Of a stretch of DNA of 64,000 nucleotides, positions 35,417-44,712 are shown in pieces. The position numbers and the translations under genes were made by a program. Source of the stretch: Bacteroidota bacterium (lineage in GTDB: Bacteria > Bacteroidota > Bacteroidia > NS11-12g > UBA955); NCBI GenBank assembly GCA_018333525.1, contig JAGXTF010000105.1:29336-93335 (forward strand), written 5' to 3'. Below the pieces are notes generated by a model, which saw only the letters and a program-made list of their open reading frames with translations, searched no databases and was not told the origin of the DNA. Each line of letters starts with the position of its first letter. Position 1 is the first letter of the stretch.

Positions 35417-36853
35417 TTAATATTTGTATTTGCCTTTTTCTGCTTTTTTCAAAATCTTGGCAATGTCTTTATGCTTGCTGGATTTTGCAATAGATCTTGC
35501 AGTTTTACCTGCAGAGTTTACAGCACTCACATTGGCACCGGCGCGAATTAGGGCGTGTACTGCATCTACATTGCCGTAGCGCGCAGCTACCATCAATGCA
35601 GTTTCGTTGTCAGCATTTCTCACATTGATATCAAATCCTTCAATTGTCTTTGCTTTTGTTATGCTGCTTCCCAAATTGTATTGTGCCATCAGATGAACCA
35701 ACGGAGTGTTATACATGTCTCTGGAATTAACATCTACATTTTCGGTTCCAATAACTTCATTTAAAATGTCTCCGCGACCCCATTTGGCGGCTACAGCCAA
35801 AAGGTTGTCTTTACCTGCAGGTACATTTTCTTTTTTCCATATCCATTTATAAATGGTCCACTCTTTAAATGTTTCCAGATTGTTGTCTTGAATGGCTACT
35901 TCCAGATTTCTGTAAACTCCGGTAACCAAAAGGTTCCAGGGAATAGAAGTAATTCTGTGAACTCCATTTCCCATTTGTGCCTGCATTCCGAAAAAATAAT
36001 ACCAGTCGAATCTGCTGTCTTGTTTGATACAACCACAATCTTCATCATAGTGGAAATCATTGCCGGGACCACGAACCAAAATACCTTCAATAAATCCGTT
36101 GAAGTTAAATACCGGTCCTCCGGAGTTGCCATGGAATGCATCCAAATCAGTAAGGAATGAAGTGCTGTAATCGTCGCTATTGGTAACATGTGCACTATCT
36201 GCAACTTTTAATGGAAGGCCGCTGGGAGAGCCAATCATGGCAATCAGATCGTCATATCCTACTGTACCACCTGTGCGGAATTTATAAGGTTTTCTGTCTG
36301 CTTTGCGATTGAGTCTGATAACACAGTAATCATACATGCGATCCTGTGTAAGTTTGGTATCCAAAATTTCAACGCCTTCATATTGGTTGGATGTTGGAAC
36401 GGTAATATATCCACCTGCTTTGTTATAACTTACATCAGAAGTATAGTCAAATATCCACACTGTATTTTTCAGGTCTTCTTCATTGGTGATGCAATGGCCC
36501 GCTGTTACAAGAATATCCGGCGCAATCAGGAAACCGGTGCAAAATCCAGCAGTTGGCTGATCTCGAAATTTCACCGTTTCATCCAGCGGATAATCTCCGA
36601 AAACTCTTTTAATGTAAGTTTCCAGATTCATGGTAGATATTTTATCTCCTTTTACCTGGTTTTTTTGAACTGCAGTGGCAGTGGCGCGCATGTAATCACG
36701 ATACTCCCATCTGGTTTTTGCTTCAGCCCTTGTATCAGGGCCAAAGGCGCCACGCGCGGCTGCGTCTTTGCTTTCATACCAGGGAACTTTCTTTTGCCCG
36801 AATGCATTTGCGGCAAGGGCAAATACAGTGATTGTGAAAAATAGTTTTTTCAT
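35417..36853 (-). CDS. Secreted trypsin-like protease with ankyrin repeats, copy 2
   Basis: 478 aa from ATG 36853 (an upstream ATG at 36883 would add ten residues before the signal). The layout is the same as copy 1: signal peptide, triad His120 (VTAGHC), Asp175 (MYDYCVIRL), Ser244 (HGNSGGPVF), then ankyrin repeats (NETALMVAARYGNVDAVHAL) and a Lys-rich end. More than half of the residues are identical to copy 1 by eye, with the best conservation around the active site and in the stretch SIPWNLLVTGVYRNLE. The pair is a tandem duplication that has diverged but kept both active sites. Confidence 0.88.
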   Translation of the reverse strand: MKKLFFTITVFALAANAFGQKKVPWYESKDAAARGAFGPDTRAEAKTRWEYRDYMRATATAVQKNQVKGDKISTMNLETYIKRVFGDYPLDETVKFRDQPTAGFCTGFLIAPDILVTAGHCITNEEDLKNTVWIFDYTSDVSYNKAGGYITVPTSNQYEGVEILDTKLTQDRMYDYCVIRLNRKADRKPYKFRTGGTVGYDDLIAMIGSPSGLPLKVADSAHVTNSDDYSTSFLTDLDAFHGNSGGPVFNFNGFIEGILVRGPGNDFHYDEDCGCIKQDSRFDWYYFFGMQAQMGNGVHRITSIPWNLLVTGVYRNLEVAIQDNNLETFKEWTIYKWIWKKENVPAGKDNLLAVAAKWGRGDILNEVIGTENVDVNSRDMYNTPLVHLMAQYNLGSSITKAKTIEGFDINVRNADNETALMVAARYGNVDAVHALIRAGANVSAVNSAGKTARSIAKSSKHKDIAKILKKAEKGKYKY

Positions 36854-36979
36854 GTCTGCGATTTTAATCAATTTGGTTTTCATTTCGTTGAATTATTAAT
36901 TGGTTTTATCATCAATACCGATGGATTTAAAAAGGTAAATGATAATGGCATGATTTTTGTGGATTAAGGTATATAACAT

Positions 36980-37011
36980 AAAAAAGTCCCGAATTATTCG
37001 GGACTTTTTTT
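36980..37011 (-). terminator. Terminator after the caspase-like gene
   Basis: An 8-bp GC-rich stem (36986-36993 with 36997-37004), loop TTA, extended by A6/T7 pairs. It lies 23 nt past the caspase stop at 37034 on the minus strand. Confidence 0.9.
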
Positions 37012-37033
37012 ATTCAAAAATCAACAATAATTA

Positions 37034-38983
37034 TTAATTCAGATTCATCACATACTCTTTGGTAGTGCCGCCACTGCTGGTTTTTTTCACAGTTAAATTA
37101 TCTCCGCGCGTGCGATAGGAGAATTGATAAATTTGCGCAGCAGGATGCACAAATTCATCGTCTTTGGGTTCTCCTCTGGTGAGATAAATTTGTCGGAAAC
37201 TAACCGGCACATCTGTAGCAAATAATTTTAAAATATATTTTCCTTTTCTTGGTCCCAACCGTCTCGCAAAATTTTCTACTTTCACTGGTTTTCCTGCAGG
37301 TACCATAAAGTTAAATGCGTTTTCATCTTCCGCGTAATTCGGCAATACCACTTCTACAACTCCGGATGGACTAATTTCCAAAATATTGATGTATGCGTCT
37401 TTCAAACCTTTATTATGAAGGGTTAAAAAAATGATATCATCTTTTTGCAATTCCCAATTTCCATCCACTAGTTTTTTACTCATATCCACATCGCTGATGA
37501 TTGGATTTCCATCTTCGTCCCGGCCATCCAGGTGGCGAATTTCAAAACTCATTTCAACCAGCAAATCCGGATCCTCAAATTTTGCGTCACGCATCATTTT
37601 ACCCTGCATATAATTGGTAAGCTGGGTATTTAAAGGTTCAATTTTCAGCACGGCATCGTACAATTGGGTACCATCCTGTAAATGCAGCGAATAATAACCA
37701 TTTGCCATTTCCACATACACATCGTTTTCTCTGTCATTCCAATCAACAAATGCAAGTTTGGTAATATTTTCTTTTAATTCACTTCTCACTTTATTGTTCA
37801 TTCCTTTTCCGCAACCCACAATTAATTTATTGTTGCCAAAACTTTGTTCCAGCACAAATACCCAAAGTTGCTTTGCCTGATATTTGGACAATTCTCCGGA
37901 GTGATCTACATACGCTTTATTCTTACCGGCACTGGAAATGGTTCCGGTGTAAATTGCCTTTTTTGCATTGTATTCTGTACTTCCTGCAGGCATAAAAGCA
38001 ATTTTACTTCCGTTGTATAGTCCGGACAAAGTACCGGCTTCCAGCACAGCCTGATCGCTTAGAATAAATTTAACGGAATAGTAATTCGCTTGTTTGATTT
38101 CTTTTCCGCTAAAAACAGTGCGATCCACTTTGCCTTCCAAAACCGGAGTTTGATTCACCGGCATACTTGCCATTTCTGTACTTATTAATGCAAATAAATT
38201 TCTATAAGTATCTCCTTGTTTTATCATTCCCAAAGCATGACTAAAAGCAAGTGAAAGGGAGCCAAATCCGTGAAACTCCTGATTGGGTTGTTCCGCTTTT
38301 GAAGCGGAAAATAAAACCACTGGAGACATGCTGGCATCGTCAAACATAAAACTGTCAACAGTGCCTGCTTCATGTTTCAATAAATTTAAATGGTTGAAAG
38401 TATCCGGTTCCATGGCGCCTTTATTCCCGCGGGTTACGTCTCCGCGAAGGGTGGTTCCGCTATGGCAGGCATCAACCACTACCAATACATCTCCATCAGG
38501 ACCAACTTTGGAACGCACACGGCGCACCAGTCTTCCCAATTCATCATCCCGCAAATGGCCCTCGCCTTTATATCCTGCTTTGTATTTGCTGGGTGCATTC
38601 CAGGCAACAATGGCTTCATCATACCCATCCAGTTCGTCACCATTATCATCCCATATCTGTTGTCCATGGCTGGAAAAATGAATATAAACCACATCACCCA
38701 CCTGTGCTTTTTGAATCAGATCTTCAAATCCTTTGCGTATGCCTGCTACAGTGGCATTTTCATTTAAAACCTGTATGGGATCCTCAAATCCTTGTTTTTT
38801 CAGGGCATCTGTAATAATGGTGTCATCGGCCATACTGCTGAGATCACCCCAGCCCTGATTGGCTTTTCCATAGTTTCCGACGGCCACAATCATTGCGACT
38901 TTTTTAGGGGGATCTGCTGCCTGAAAGCTCTGTCCTGTAAGGAACAAAACAGCTGCAAGTGGTAATAGTAAATACGTTTTCAT
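37034..38983 (-). CDS. Secreted caspase-like (C14) peptidase with DUF4384 tail
   Basis: 649 aa with a signal peptide (MKTYLLLPLAAVLFLTGQSFQ). Residues 27-290 are a metacaspase-type p20 domain: VAMIVAVGNYGK, catalytic His106 in IHFSSHGQQIWDDNGDE and Cys173 in VVVDACHSGTTLR. The acidic DDNGDELDGYDE segment is the usual P1-pocket and calcium-site region. The C-terminus (about residues 500-620) matches DUF4384 (DDIIFLTLHNKGLKDAYINI, ISPSGVVEVVLPN). It should act outside the cytoplasm. It starts 20 nt after the ATP-grasp gene, so it is probably the last gene of M61-ATP-grasp-caspase. Confidence 0.88.
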   Translation of the reverse strand: MKTYLLLPLAAVLFLTGQSFQAADPPKKVAMIVAVGNYGKANQGWGDLSSMADDTIITDALKKQGFEDPIQVLNENATVAGIRKGFEDLIQKAQVGDVVYIHFSSHGQQIWDDNGDELDGYDEAIVAWNAPSKYKAGYKGEGHLRDDELGRLVRRVRSKVGPDGDVLVVVDACHSGTTLRGDVTRGNKGAMEPDTFNHLNLLKHEAGTVDSFMFDDASMSPVVLFSASKAEQPNQEFHGFGSLSLAFSHALGMIKQGDTYRNLFALISTEMASMPVNQTPVLEGKVDRTVFSGKEIKQANYYSVKFILSDQAVLEAGTLSGLYNGSKIAFMPAGSTEYNAKKAIYTGTISSAGKNKAYVDHSGELSKYQAKQLWVFVLEQSFGNNKLIVGCGKGMNNKVRSELKENITKLAFVDWNDRENDVYVEMANGYYSLHLQDGTQLYDAVLKIEPLNTQLTNYMQGKMMRDAKFEDPDLLVEMSFEIRHLDGRDEDGNPIISDVDMSKKLVDGNWELQKDDIIFLTLHNKGLKDAYINILEISPSGVVEVVLPNYAEDENAFNFMVPAGKPVKVENFARRLGPRKGKYILKLFATDVPVSFRQIYLTRGEPKDDEFVHPAAQIYQFSYRTRGDNLTVKKTSSGGTTKEYVMNLN

Positions 38984-39003
38984 TTCTGTTTATTTTGTTA
39001 CAT

Positions 39004-40077
39004 TCATTCCCTTTTGTCACGAAAGGTAAATAATATTTCTTTTTTATATGCTTTGGTTCTTCTGTTCACTTTTCTCCCTTCCTGCAAACCTGGTGCCACT
39101 GCACCTTGCTTCAGGAGTTCCATGGCAACTTCTTTTTGTGCCTTGTAGTGCTGCATAATAATGCGCTGTCCTTTAAAGAAGGAATATTTCGGATCACAAT
39201 AACCCAATGGCTCTGCTAAAGTACCGTTGAATTCCACTATTCTCAGATTTTCTCCGGATGCCAGTGAATCCAAAGATTCCGCCTTTATGTCGAATCTGCC
39301 ATAATGCAGCCCTGATGCGGGTAAAATAGAATCAAAGAGTTCTTCCATTTCAGGAGTTATTTTATCTGTAATATCTTGAAACCAGGTGCCTTTGTTGTGG
39401 TTTCCAACAGGCTGTACCCAAATTTTTTCTCCTGCTATCGGAATATGATGCATGATTTTTTTGGTTGATTCCGGAATGTATTCTTTCCCAATTTTATACC
39501 GCACATTTTTTTTCAGCAATTCTTCTATGCTGTGTTTTCCATCTCCAACTACATGCAACAATTGTTTTTCTACCAGGTTAATTATTCGGACTTTTTTTCC
39601 CGGGACCCGAATAACAAATACGCCAAATTCCACGGAATACGGAATTGTATTTTGAAGCATAACAGGGTATGAATATGTATTTAAATAGGACTCCAATTCT
39701 ACCATGGATTCCAGTTTTTGCACACCAATTCCTTTATATGCATCTTCGGGCTTTATAAAGGCAGGAAATGTAATTTCCTTTCCGGCACGAATTAGAAAAT
39801 CAGTGATAGAATCCTTTTTTGGATGGAAAATTAATGTGTGCGGCAGGTATTTTTTAGGAAACCGGGAATTGATTGTTTCTTTACTTGCTCCAATAAATCC
39901 ACCGAATTCATCAATTGCCGGATTTAATATTAAAGGATAAAATTTATTTCGCAATTTTAAACTATTCCAAAATACATAGAGAAATGGATAAAAATAAATA
40001 ACTTTAACATGCCAGAATTCCGGCATCCGCAAGCGAATTAACCATAAAGGCCAGCTATATTTTGGCTTGAAAATCAA
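39004..40077 (-). CDS. ATP-grasp enzyme of unknown substrate
   Basis: 357 aa from TTG 40077; ATG 40026 would give 340 aa and is the main alternative. The ATP-grasp core is clear: FPAFIKPEDAYKGIGVQKLE (nucleotide Lys and glycine-rich loop), YGRFDIKAESLDSL and LRIVEFNGTLAEPLGYCDPK (metal-binding Glu and Asn). An N-terminal hydrophobic stretch (HVKVIYFYPFLYVFWNSLKL) may attach it to the membrane. It resembles D-Ala-D-Ala ligase or RimK-like carboxylate-amine ligases, but the N-terminal half differs from both. The substrate is unknown. It lies 37 nt after the M61 gene and 20 nt before the caspase gene. Confidence 0.75.
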   Translation of the reverse strand: MIFKPKYSWPLWLIRLRMPEFWHVKVIYFYPFLYVFWNSLKLRNKFYPLILNPAIDEFGGFIGASKETINSRFPKKYLPHTLIFHPKKDSITDFLIRAGKEITFPAFIKPEDAYKGIGVQKLESMVELESYLNTYSYPVMLQNTIPYSVEFGVFVIRVPGKKVRIINLVEKQLLHVVGDGKHSIEELLKKNVRYKIGKEYIPESTKKIMHHIPIAGEKIWVQPVGNHNKGTWFQDITDKITPEMEELFDSILPASGLHYGRFDIKAESLDSLASGENLRIVEFNGTLAEPLGYCDPKYSFFKGQRIIMQHYKAQKEVAMELLKQGAVAPGLQEGRKVNRRTKAYKKEILFTFRDKRE

Positions 40078-40114
40078 AGCATTTTAAAAGGTTTGATATC
40101 CAAAGAAAAGTATG

Positions 40115-41920
40115 TTATTTCCCATGATTTTCTTTTTCCAGTTTAGGCTTTCCTAACCATTTTTCCAAAATATGTTCTCTGGAATTATCGCCACCTGAAG
40201 ATAATTTCAAGGTGAAGTCTATTTTTTCCATGGGCACCATGGTCATGGTTATTTCTCTGCTGATACCGCCTCGTATCAACACAAAAGTGACCAACCCCGG
40301 ATTCCCGATGTTCTTTAAAACTACGTCCACATCGTTATTGATTGCGGCGCCATTGGCAGAAATTAAAATATCATTTACATTGATTCCGCCATGCCAGGCG
40401 GGCCCTCTGGAATTTACATATTTAACAACGGTTTTCCCATTTTCCAATGCCGTTTGAATGCCGCTGGAATATTCTTTAATAATGGTTTTTTTTGTTTCTA
40501 TTCCGGCCGCAGAAAAAATTCTTTCATATTCTGGTTCTTCCACGGAATACACATGTTTGCGAATAAATTCATTGAAATCTGCTCCTGTTATGGTTTGCAG
40601 CGCCTCCACAAATTCTTCGGTTGTAAATCCGCGATTTTTATTCTTAAAATACTCCTGATATAAATAACGCATGACATCATCCAAATTCTTTTTGCAGTTT
40701 GTTTTGTTGCAAATTTCTGCATCTAAAAGTGCTGCAGTAACCATGCCTTTAGAATAATAGGATATGGTAGTGTTTTTACTGTTTTCATTCGGACGGTATT
40801 CTTTTATCCAGGCATCCCTGCTGCTTTCTGCCAGCTTCTGTACGCTGCTGCCGGGCCTGTTTTCCAATGTATTTATATACGTTTTCAGTGTTTCAACAAA
40901 CGCATTTCTGTCTACAAAACCTGCGCGAAGCAAAGCCAATTCGTCATAATAATTGGTGAAACCTTCGGAAAACCACAACATGTCGGTATAATTCTCCCGG
41001 TTGTAATCAAAGGGGCCCAATTCCATCGGTCTCAATCGTTTTACATTCCATAAATGAAAATATTCATGGGCGCAGAGTCCGAGAAAATTCCGGTATTGTT
41101 CGGCATTGTTCCAACTCCACCTTTGATTTACCACACAGCAGGAATTTAAATGTTCCAGGCCTCCGCCACCGCTTTCTACATTTTGAATGATAAATACGTA
41201 TCTTTTACATGGATGTTCCCCGATTATTTGCGCCATGGTATTACACATATTCCGGAGGTCGTTTTTGAATTTCTCCATATCGCAATTGTTTAATCCAACC
41301 ATTGCAGCGGTATGCGGTACTCCCATAACATCAAATGAAAATACTTCGTGGTTACCAATTTCTATAGGACTGTCCACTAACATGTCGTAATTATCGAATA
41401 CCAGATTTCCCTGTTTATTTTTTTCCAGAGATGTGCTCAGGTTTTTCCATTCTGCGGAATAATGTAATTCTATAGATCCAGAGGATGAAGCGTATTCGCT
41501 CACCATCATAAATATGGAACTATTGTGTAAAAAAGCATGGTCTGCATCTATAAAAGAGGTGCGAACAGAAAACTCAAATGCATATATGTCGTATTCAAAT
41601 AATATGTCTTTTCCTTTGGTATTATCCAGTTTCCATGTGTTTTTATCTGTTTTGAGTACTGGTGCTTCCAGTCCATTAATACTCGCCTTTGCGGTTTGCA
41701 CATTTCGGGCAAATTCACGCACCAGATAACTCCCCGGTGTCCAAACCGGCATTTGAAAATGCAGCGATTTTACATCGCATTGTTGAATGTGAATTTGCAC
41801 ATGCGCGTAATGCGTCTGTGGATTTGGTATCTCAATTTTATATTCTATGGATGGCATGGAACCTGAAAATAGGGTACAGGGCACAAAAGAAATGAGTATT
41901 CTGACAAAAAGATTACGCAT
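40115..41920 (-). CDS. M61 family metallopeptidase with PDZ domain
   Basis: 601 aa from ATG 41920, with a signal sequence (MRNLFVRILISFVPCTLFSG). The glycyl-aminopeptidase fold shows the N-terminal beta domain (MPVWTPGSYLVREFARNVQ), the zinc motif HEYFHLWNVKRLRP (HExxH), the third ligand region WFSEGFTNYY, and a C-terminal PDZ domain (RGPAWHGGINVNDILISANG). It should cleave peptides in the periplasm. A longer frame starting at 41971 is rejected because it would overlap the divergent cytochrome start. CAAATTTG lies 4 nt before the chosen ATG. Confidence 0.9.
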   Translation of the reverse strand: MRNLFVRILISFVPCTLFSGSMPSIEYKIEIPNPQTHYAHVQIHIQQCDVKSLHFQMPVWTPGSYLVREFARNVQTAKASINGLEAPVLKTDKNTWKLDNTKGKDILFEYDIYAFEFSVRTSFIDADHAFLHNSSIFMMVSEYASSSGSIELHYSAEWKNLSTSLEKNKQGNLVFDNYDMLVDSPIEIGNHEVFSFDVMGVPHTAAMVGLNNCDMEKFKNDLRNMCNTMAQIIGEHPCKRYVFIIQNVESGGGGLEHLNSCCVVNQRWSWNNAEQYRNFLGLCAHEYFHLWNVKRLRPMELGPFDYNRENYTDMLWFSEGFTNYYDELALLRAGFVDRNAFVETLKTYINTLENRPGSSVQKLAESSRDAWIKEYRPNENSKNTTISYYSKGMVTAALLDAEICNKTNCKKNLDDVMRYLYQEYFKNKNRGFTTEEFVEALQTITGADFNEFIRKHVYSVEEPEYERIFSAAGIETKKTIIKEYSSGIQTALENGKTVVKYVNSRGPAWHGGINVNDILISANGAAINNDVDVVLKNIGNPGLVTFVLIRGGISREITMTMVPMEKIDFTLKLSSGGDNSREHILEKWLGKPKLEKENHGK

Positions 41921-41938
41921 CCGGCAAATTTGTGTGAT

Positions 41939-41966
41939 TTTGACAAGCATTGCTACAATAAATTTG
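41939..41966 (+). promoter_or_regulatory. Promoter of the c-type cytochrome gene
   Basis: TTTG (41939-41942), 16 nt, then a perfect TAAATTTG (41959-41966), only 4 nt before the ATG at 41971. It shares a 50-nt region with the divergent M61 promoter. Confidence 0.6.
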
Positions 41967-41970
41967 TGCA

Positions 41971-42336
41971 ATGTTAAAAAAGCCTCTGATTGGAGTAATA
42001 ATTTTCGCGGCGTTCTCTATTTTTCTGTTTACCACGTGTAAGCAAACCAAGGAACCTGTAGTGGAAACATGTGATAATCCATTAAAGACTTACAATACTC
42101 ATGTAAAACCTATTATAAGTGCGTATTGTGTAGTTTGCCACAACCCAAACGGCGCTTATCCCTCTATTCCTTTAACATCTTATTTAGAAGTGAAAAATGC
42201 TGCCCAGAATGGAAAATTGATTCTCAGTATCAAACATGAAAATGGCGCCGTTGCAATGCCACAAGGGGGGGCCAAGTTGAACGATGCAGATATTTCTAAA
42301 ATTGAATGTTGGAAAACCAACGGATTTCCGGAATAA
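41971..42336 (+). CDS. Small c-type cytochrome lipoprotein
   Basis: 121 aa. The signal MLKKPLIGVIIFAAFSIFLFTTC has a lipobox-like Cys, so it is probably a membrane-anchored lipoprotein. One heme c motif, CVVCH, follows at about residue 51, and AVAMPQGGAKLNDADI supplies a likely axial Met and the typical C-terminal helix. The domain is short and of the type found in Bacteroidota electron-transfer lipoproteins. Its redox partner is unknown. No oxidase genes are adjacent. Confidence 0.85.
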   Translation: MLKKPLIGVIIFAAFSIFLFTTCKQTKEPVVETCDNPLKTYNTHVKPIISAYCVVCHNPNGAYPSIPLTSYLEVKNAAQNGKLILSIKHENGAVAMPQGGAKLNDADISKIECWKTNGFPE

Positions 42337-42449
42337 TATTTCTACGAAATTATTTTTTGAGTCTACCGCGTTAAGTCAAAATATTGTCAATTGCGATTAA
42401 GGTTCGCAACCGCCGGTATTTATTACGTCATTAGTTTAAATTAAAAACA

Positions 42450-43985
42450 ATGAAGCGAAACCTTACTCTCATTCTTGCCTTCTTTACGCTCAGTTTACAG
42501 GCTCAAACCGTTACATGGAAAAATGTGTTGCGTGGTGAAAATCAGTTCAATCCATCGATGAACAGCAGCGCCATAACTGCTGATAATAATGGCTACTGGG
42601 CATCACACCTCTCTAAATTCCGATTGTCTTATGGCCAGGTATACCTCGGTAATCAGGATATTGTGCATCTGGATTTTCATGGAGAAATGGACGATACCAT
42701 CAAGGTTTTCGGAAATGCAAATGTGAAAATGCTGCATCAGTATAACGACCGATTATATATGTGGATTGGCTTTTTTGACAGCGTAAGATTGGATACCATT
42801 CATTATAACAGACCCAATAATTATTCAACTTTTCTGTGCTACAGAGATGCTAATGGAATTAAATCTTTGGGATTGCTGGGAGATACCGTAAGCATAGTAA
42901 ACATTTTGCCAGATGGTAATATTATACAAGCCAGCACCGGCGGATTTGGCGGTAATTGTACCCTGGAATCCTATGCTCCGGATGGTAGCAATAAAAAATC
43001 CAAAATTTTAAAATCTTTGGGATATGCACAGGCAATTACACCTGCAAAAGATGGAGGAATATTTATCACAGGTGGTTGTATGGGTAGCAATATTCAAATT
43101 GATAGTATTCAGGAAAATAATACATTTTCTTACACAAATTATGTGCTGTATCTGGATGCAAAATGGGAGGGCAAATGGATGAAATATATTGAAGACGTAA
43201 CCTGCCTTCCTTCCGCTGCAGGGGGCACTTCCAATAGCGCATACTGGACTGGTACCACGCATATAAAACCCGTTTTCGGCGGGTTAACATATACAGGTGG
43301 CCCTTCCACATCTTTTACTGATTTTTTTACTGCAAAAATTTCCAATAAGCAATACAATTGGGTGCGGGAAATACCGGAGGATACCACTATTGCCCGGATT
43401 AATTTTGGAGAAACACATTCTACGGGAGTAGATGAAAAGGGGAACTTTTATGCCCTTGGTTCTGTAAGTGGAAATCCGATTCACTGGAATTCACAATTGG
43501 TTACTGGCAGGTATAAGAATAACGGAAACATCATTCTCGCATCCTGGGATCCGAGTGGAAAAATACGCTGGATAAAAGATATCGGAGGTACGGGATATGA
43601 AATGGGATTGGAATTGCATGTGAAAGGGGAAGACAATTTATTTTTTAGTGCTGTGGTTACCGACACCTTCGATATAGATGGTGATACTGTGAATGCGGAT
43701 TACGGAGATATTCTGGTGGTTAAAATGGGTGAAGAAAACAATACTTCCACCAATAAAATAGCTCAAAAAACGGTAATAAAATATTATCCCAATCCGGGCA
43801 ATGGAACAGTACTGCACAATGCCAAAGTGGTTACGGAATATTACATCACCGATATTGCAGGAAGAAAAGTGCAGACCGGAAAAATGAAACCAGGGGTAGC
43901 CTTGGATTTAATCTCCCTGCCAAATGGGATGTACTTTATAAGTACGGAAAATAACACGACGATTTATTTGAAATCGAAAGAATAA
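42450..43985 (+). CDS. Secreted protein with type IX sorting domain
   Basis: 511 aa. A signal peptide (MKRNLTLILAFFTLSLQAQ) and a T9SS type A C-terminal signal (KYYPNPGNGTVLHNAKVVTE, YYITDIAGRKVQTGKM, LPNGMYFIST) bracket a cargo region of about 400 residues. The cargo has repeated short segments ending in Trp/Ile-rich strands with Gly-Asp turns (GIFITGGCMGSN, GNIILASWDPSGKIRWIKDIGG-type), like the beta-propeller SBBP repeats of surface proteins. The exact role is unknown. The stop abuts the stop of DUF2480 with no gap. Confidence 0.85.
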   Translation: MKRNLTLILAFFTLSLQAQTVTWKNVLRGENQFNPSMNSSAITADNNGYWASHLSKFRLSYGQVYLGNQDIVHLDFHGEMDDTIKVFGNANVKMLHQYNDRLYMWIGFFDSVRLDTIHYNRPNNYSTFLCYRDANGIKSLGLLGDTVSIVNILPDGNIIQASTGGFGGNCTLESYAPDGSNKKSKILKSLGYAQAITPAKDGGIFITGGCMGSNIQIDSIQENNTFSYTNYVLYLDAKWEGKWMKYIEDVTCLPSAAGGTSNSAYWTGTTHIKPVFGGLTYTGGPSTSFTDFFTAKISNKQYNWVREIPEDTTIARINFGETHSTGVDEKGNFYALGSVSGNPIHWNSQLVTGRYKNNGNIILASWDPSGKIRWIKDIGGTGYEMGLELHVKGEDNLFFSAVVTDTFDIDGDTVNADYGDILVVKMGEENNTSTNKIAQKTVIKYYPNPGNGTVLHNAKVVTEYYITDIAGRKVQTGKMKPGVALDLISLPNGMYFISTENNTTIYLKSKE

Positions 43986-44498
43986 TTAAACGGGTTGTTT
44001 TTTATAAACAGGAACTGTGCTGCAAGGCTCTCCGAACATCAGAGATTTCACTACGGGCAGCAGCAACCTGCTGGCTTCCACGTATGCACTTTCAGGTACA
44101 TTTTTATCGCCACAACCTTTTATTACCACCCTTTTATCTGCATATTCATTCAGGTCCATAGATGCCAGTGATTTTTGGTATAAACTGCTTTCGAGTTCTT
44201 GTAAATTTCCAAAAACATAATGATTGGCAATTCCGTTTAGTTTGCTTGCAATCAGCATATAAGCCCAGGTAGGTACAATGGCATCTGCGCTGCAAATTAT
44301 TGCCACATTGCTATTCTGGTATTGGGTCCAGTCCTGAGTTTTAATCCATTCACGAAATTCCTTTTCCTTTAAAATCATGCCCATAAAAAGCACATCCTTC
44401 ACATCAATTACCTTTCTGGAACCGCTATGGTAGTGGTCTTCCAGATTCAGGGTAATGATTCCGCTGGATGCGACTTTATTGACTATGGTTTCTTCCAT
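43986..44498 (-). CDS. DUF2480 family protein
   Basis: 170 aa cytosolic protein, the full length of the family. Diagnostic segments are VNKVASSGIITLNLEDHYHSG, VLFMGMILKEKEFREWIK, AIICSADAIVPTWAYMLIA and VVKSLMFGEPCSTVPVYKK. The two Cys-containing motifs (CSADAIVP and KGCGDKNVP) are conserved, which suggests metal binding or catalysis, but no activity is known. A perfect TAAATTTG box on the minus strand (44513-44506) lies 7 nt before the ATG. Confidence 0.9.
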   Translation of the reverse strand: MEETIVNKVASSGIITLNLEDHYHSGSRKVIDVKDVLFMGMILKEKEFREWIKTQDWTQYQNSNVAIICSADAIVPTWAYMLIASKLNGIANHYVFGNLQELESSLYQKSLASMDLNEYADKRVVIKGCGDKNVPESAYVEASRLLLPVVKSLMFGEPCSTVPVYKKQPV

Positions 44499-44712
44499 GA
44501 ATGCACAAATTTAAACAAGAGTAATTTAAAAAGGTTCTAATTTATGAGAATTCATTTTTTAAATTGATGTTTAAACAATTGTTTGACAATGAGTTGGGTA
44601 GTTACCCACAAGTAATAGATGATTCGTATGGGTTGAATCTTTCCGATTTAAACGTTTAAGGCTTTACTTTGGAATCGGATTTAACGGCTAAATCCATAAC
44701 CTCTGAGGGCCG
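44499..44712. other. Divergent promoter region DUF2480 / LytTR regulator
   Basis: 214 nt without a coding frame. It holds the DUF2480 -7 box at 44506-44513 and several small dyads, for example TGTTTAAACA followed by AACAATTGTT (about 44569-44586) and GGGTAGTTACCC. These could be sites for the LytTR protein or for others; I cannot assign them. Confidence 0.35.

Noticed and set aside
33847..38983. Gasdermin-type defence locus (proteases plus pore protein)
   Set aside because: No small pore-like gene is adjacent, and the proteases have export signals, unlike cytoplasmic gasdermin activators.
41921..41971. Longer M61 start overlapping the cytochrome start
   Set aside because: It would cover both divergent -7 boxes and add a non-signal segment before a good signal peptide at 41920.
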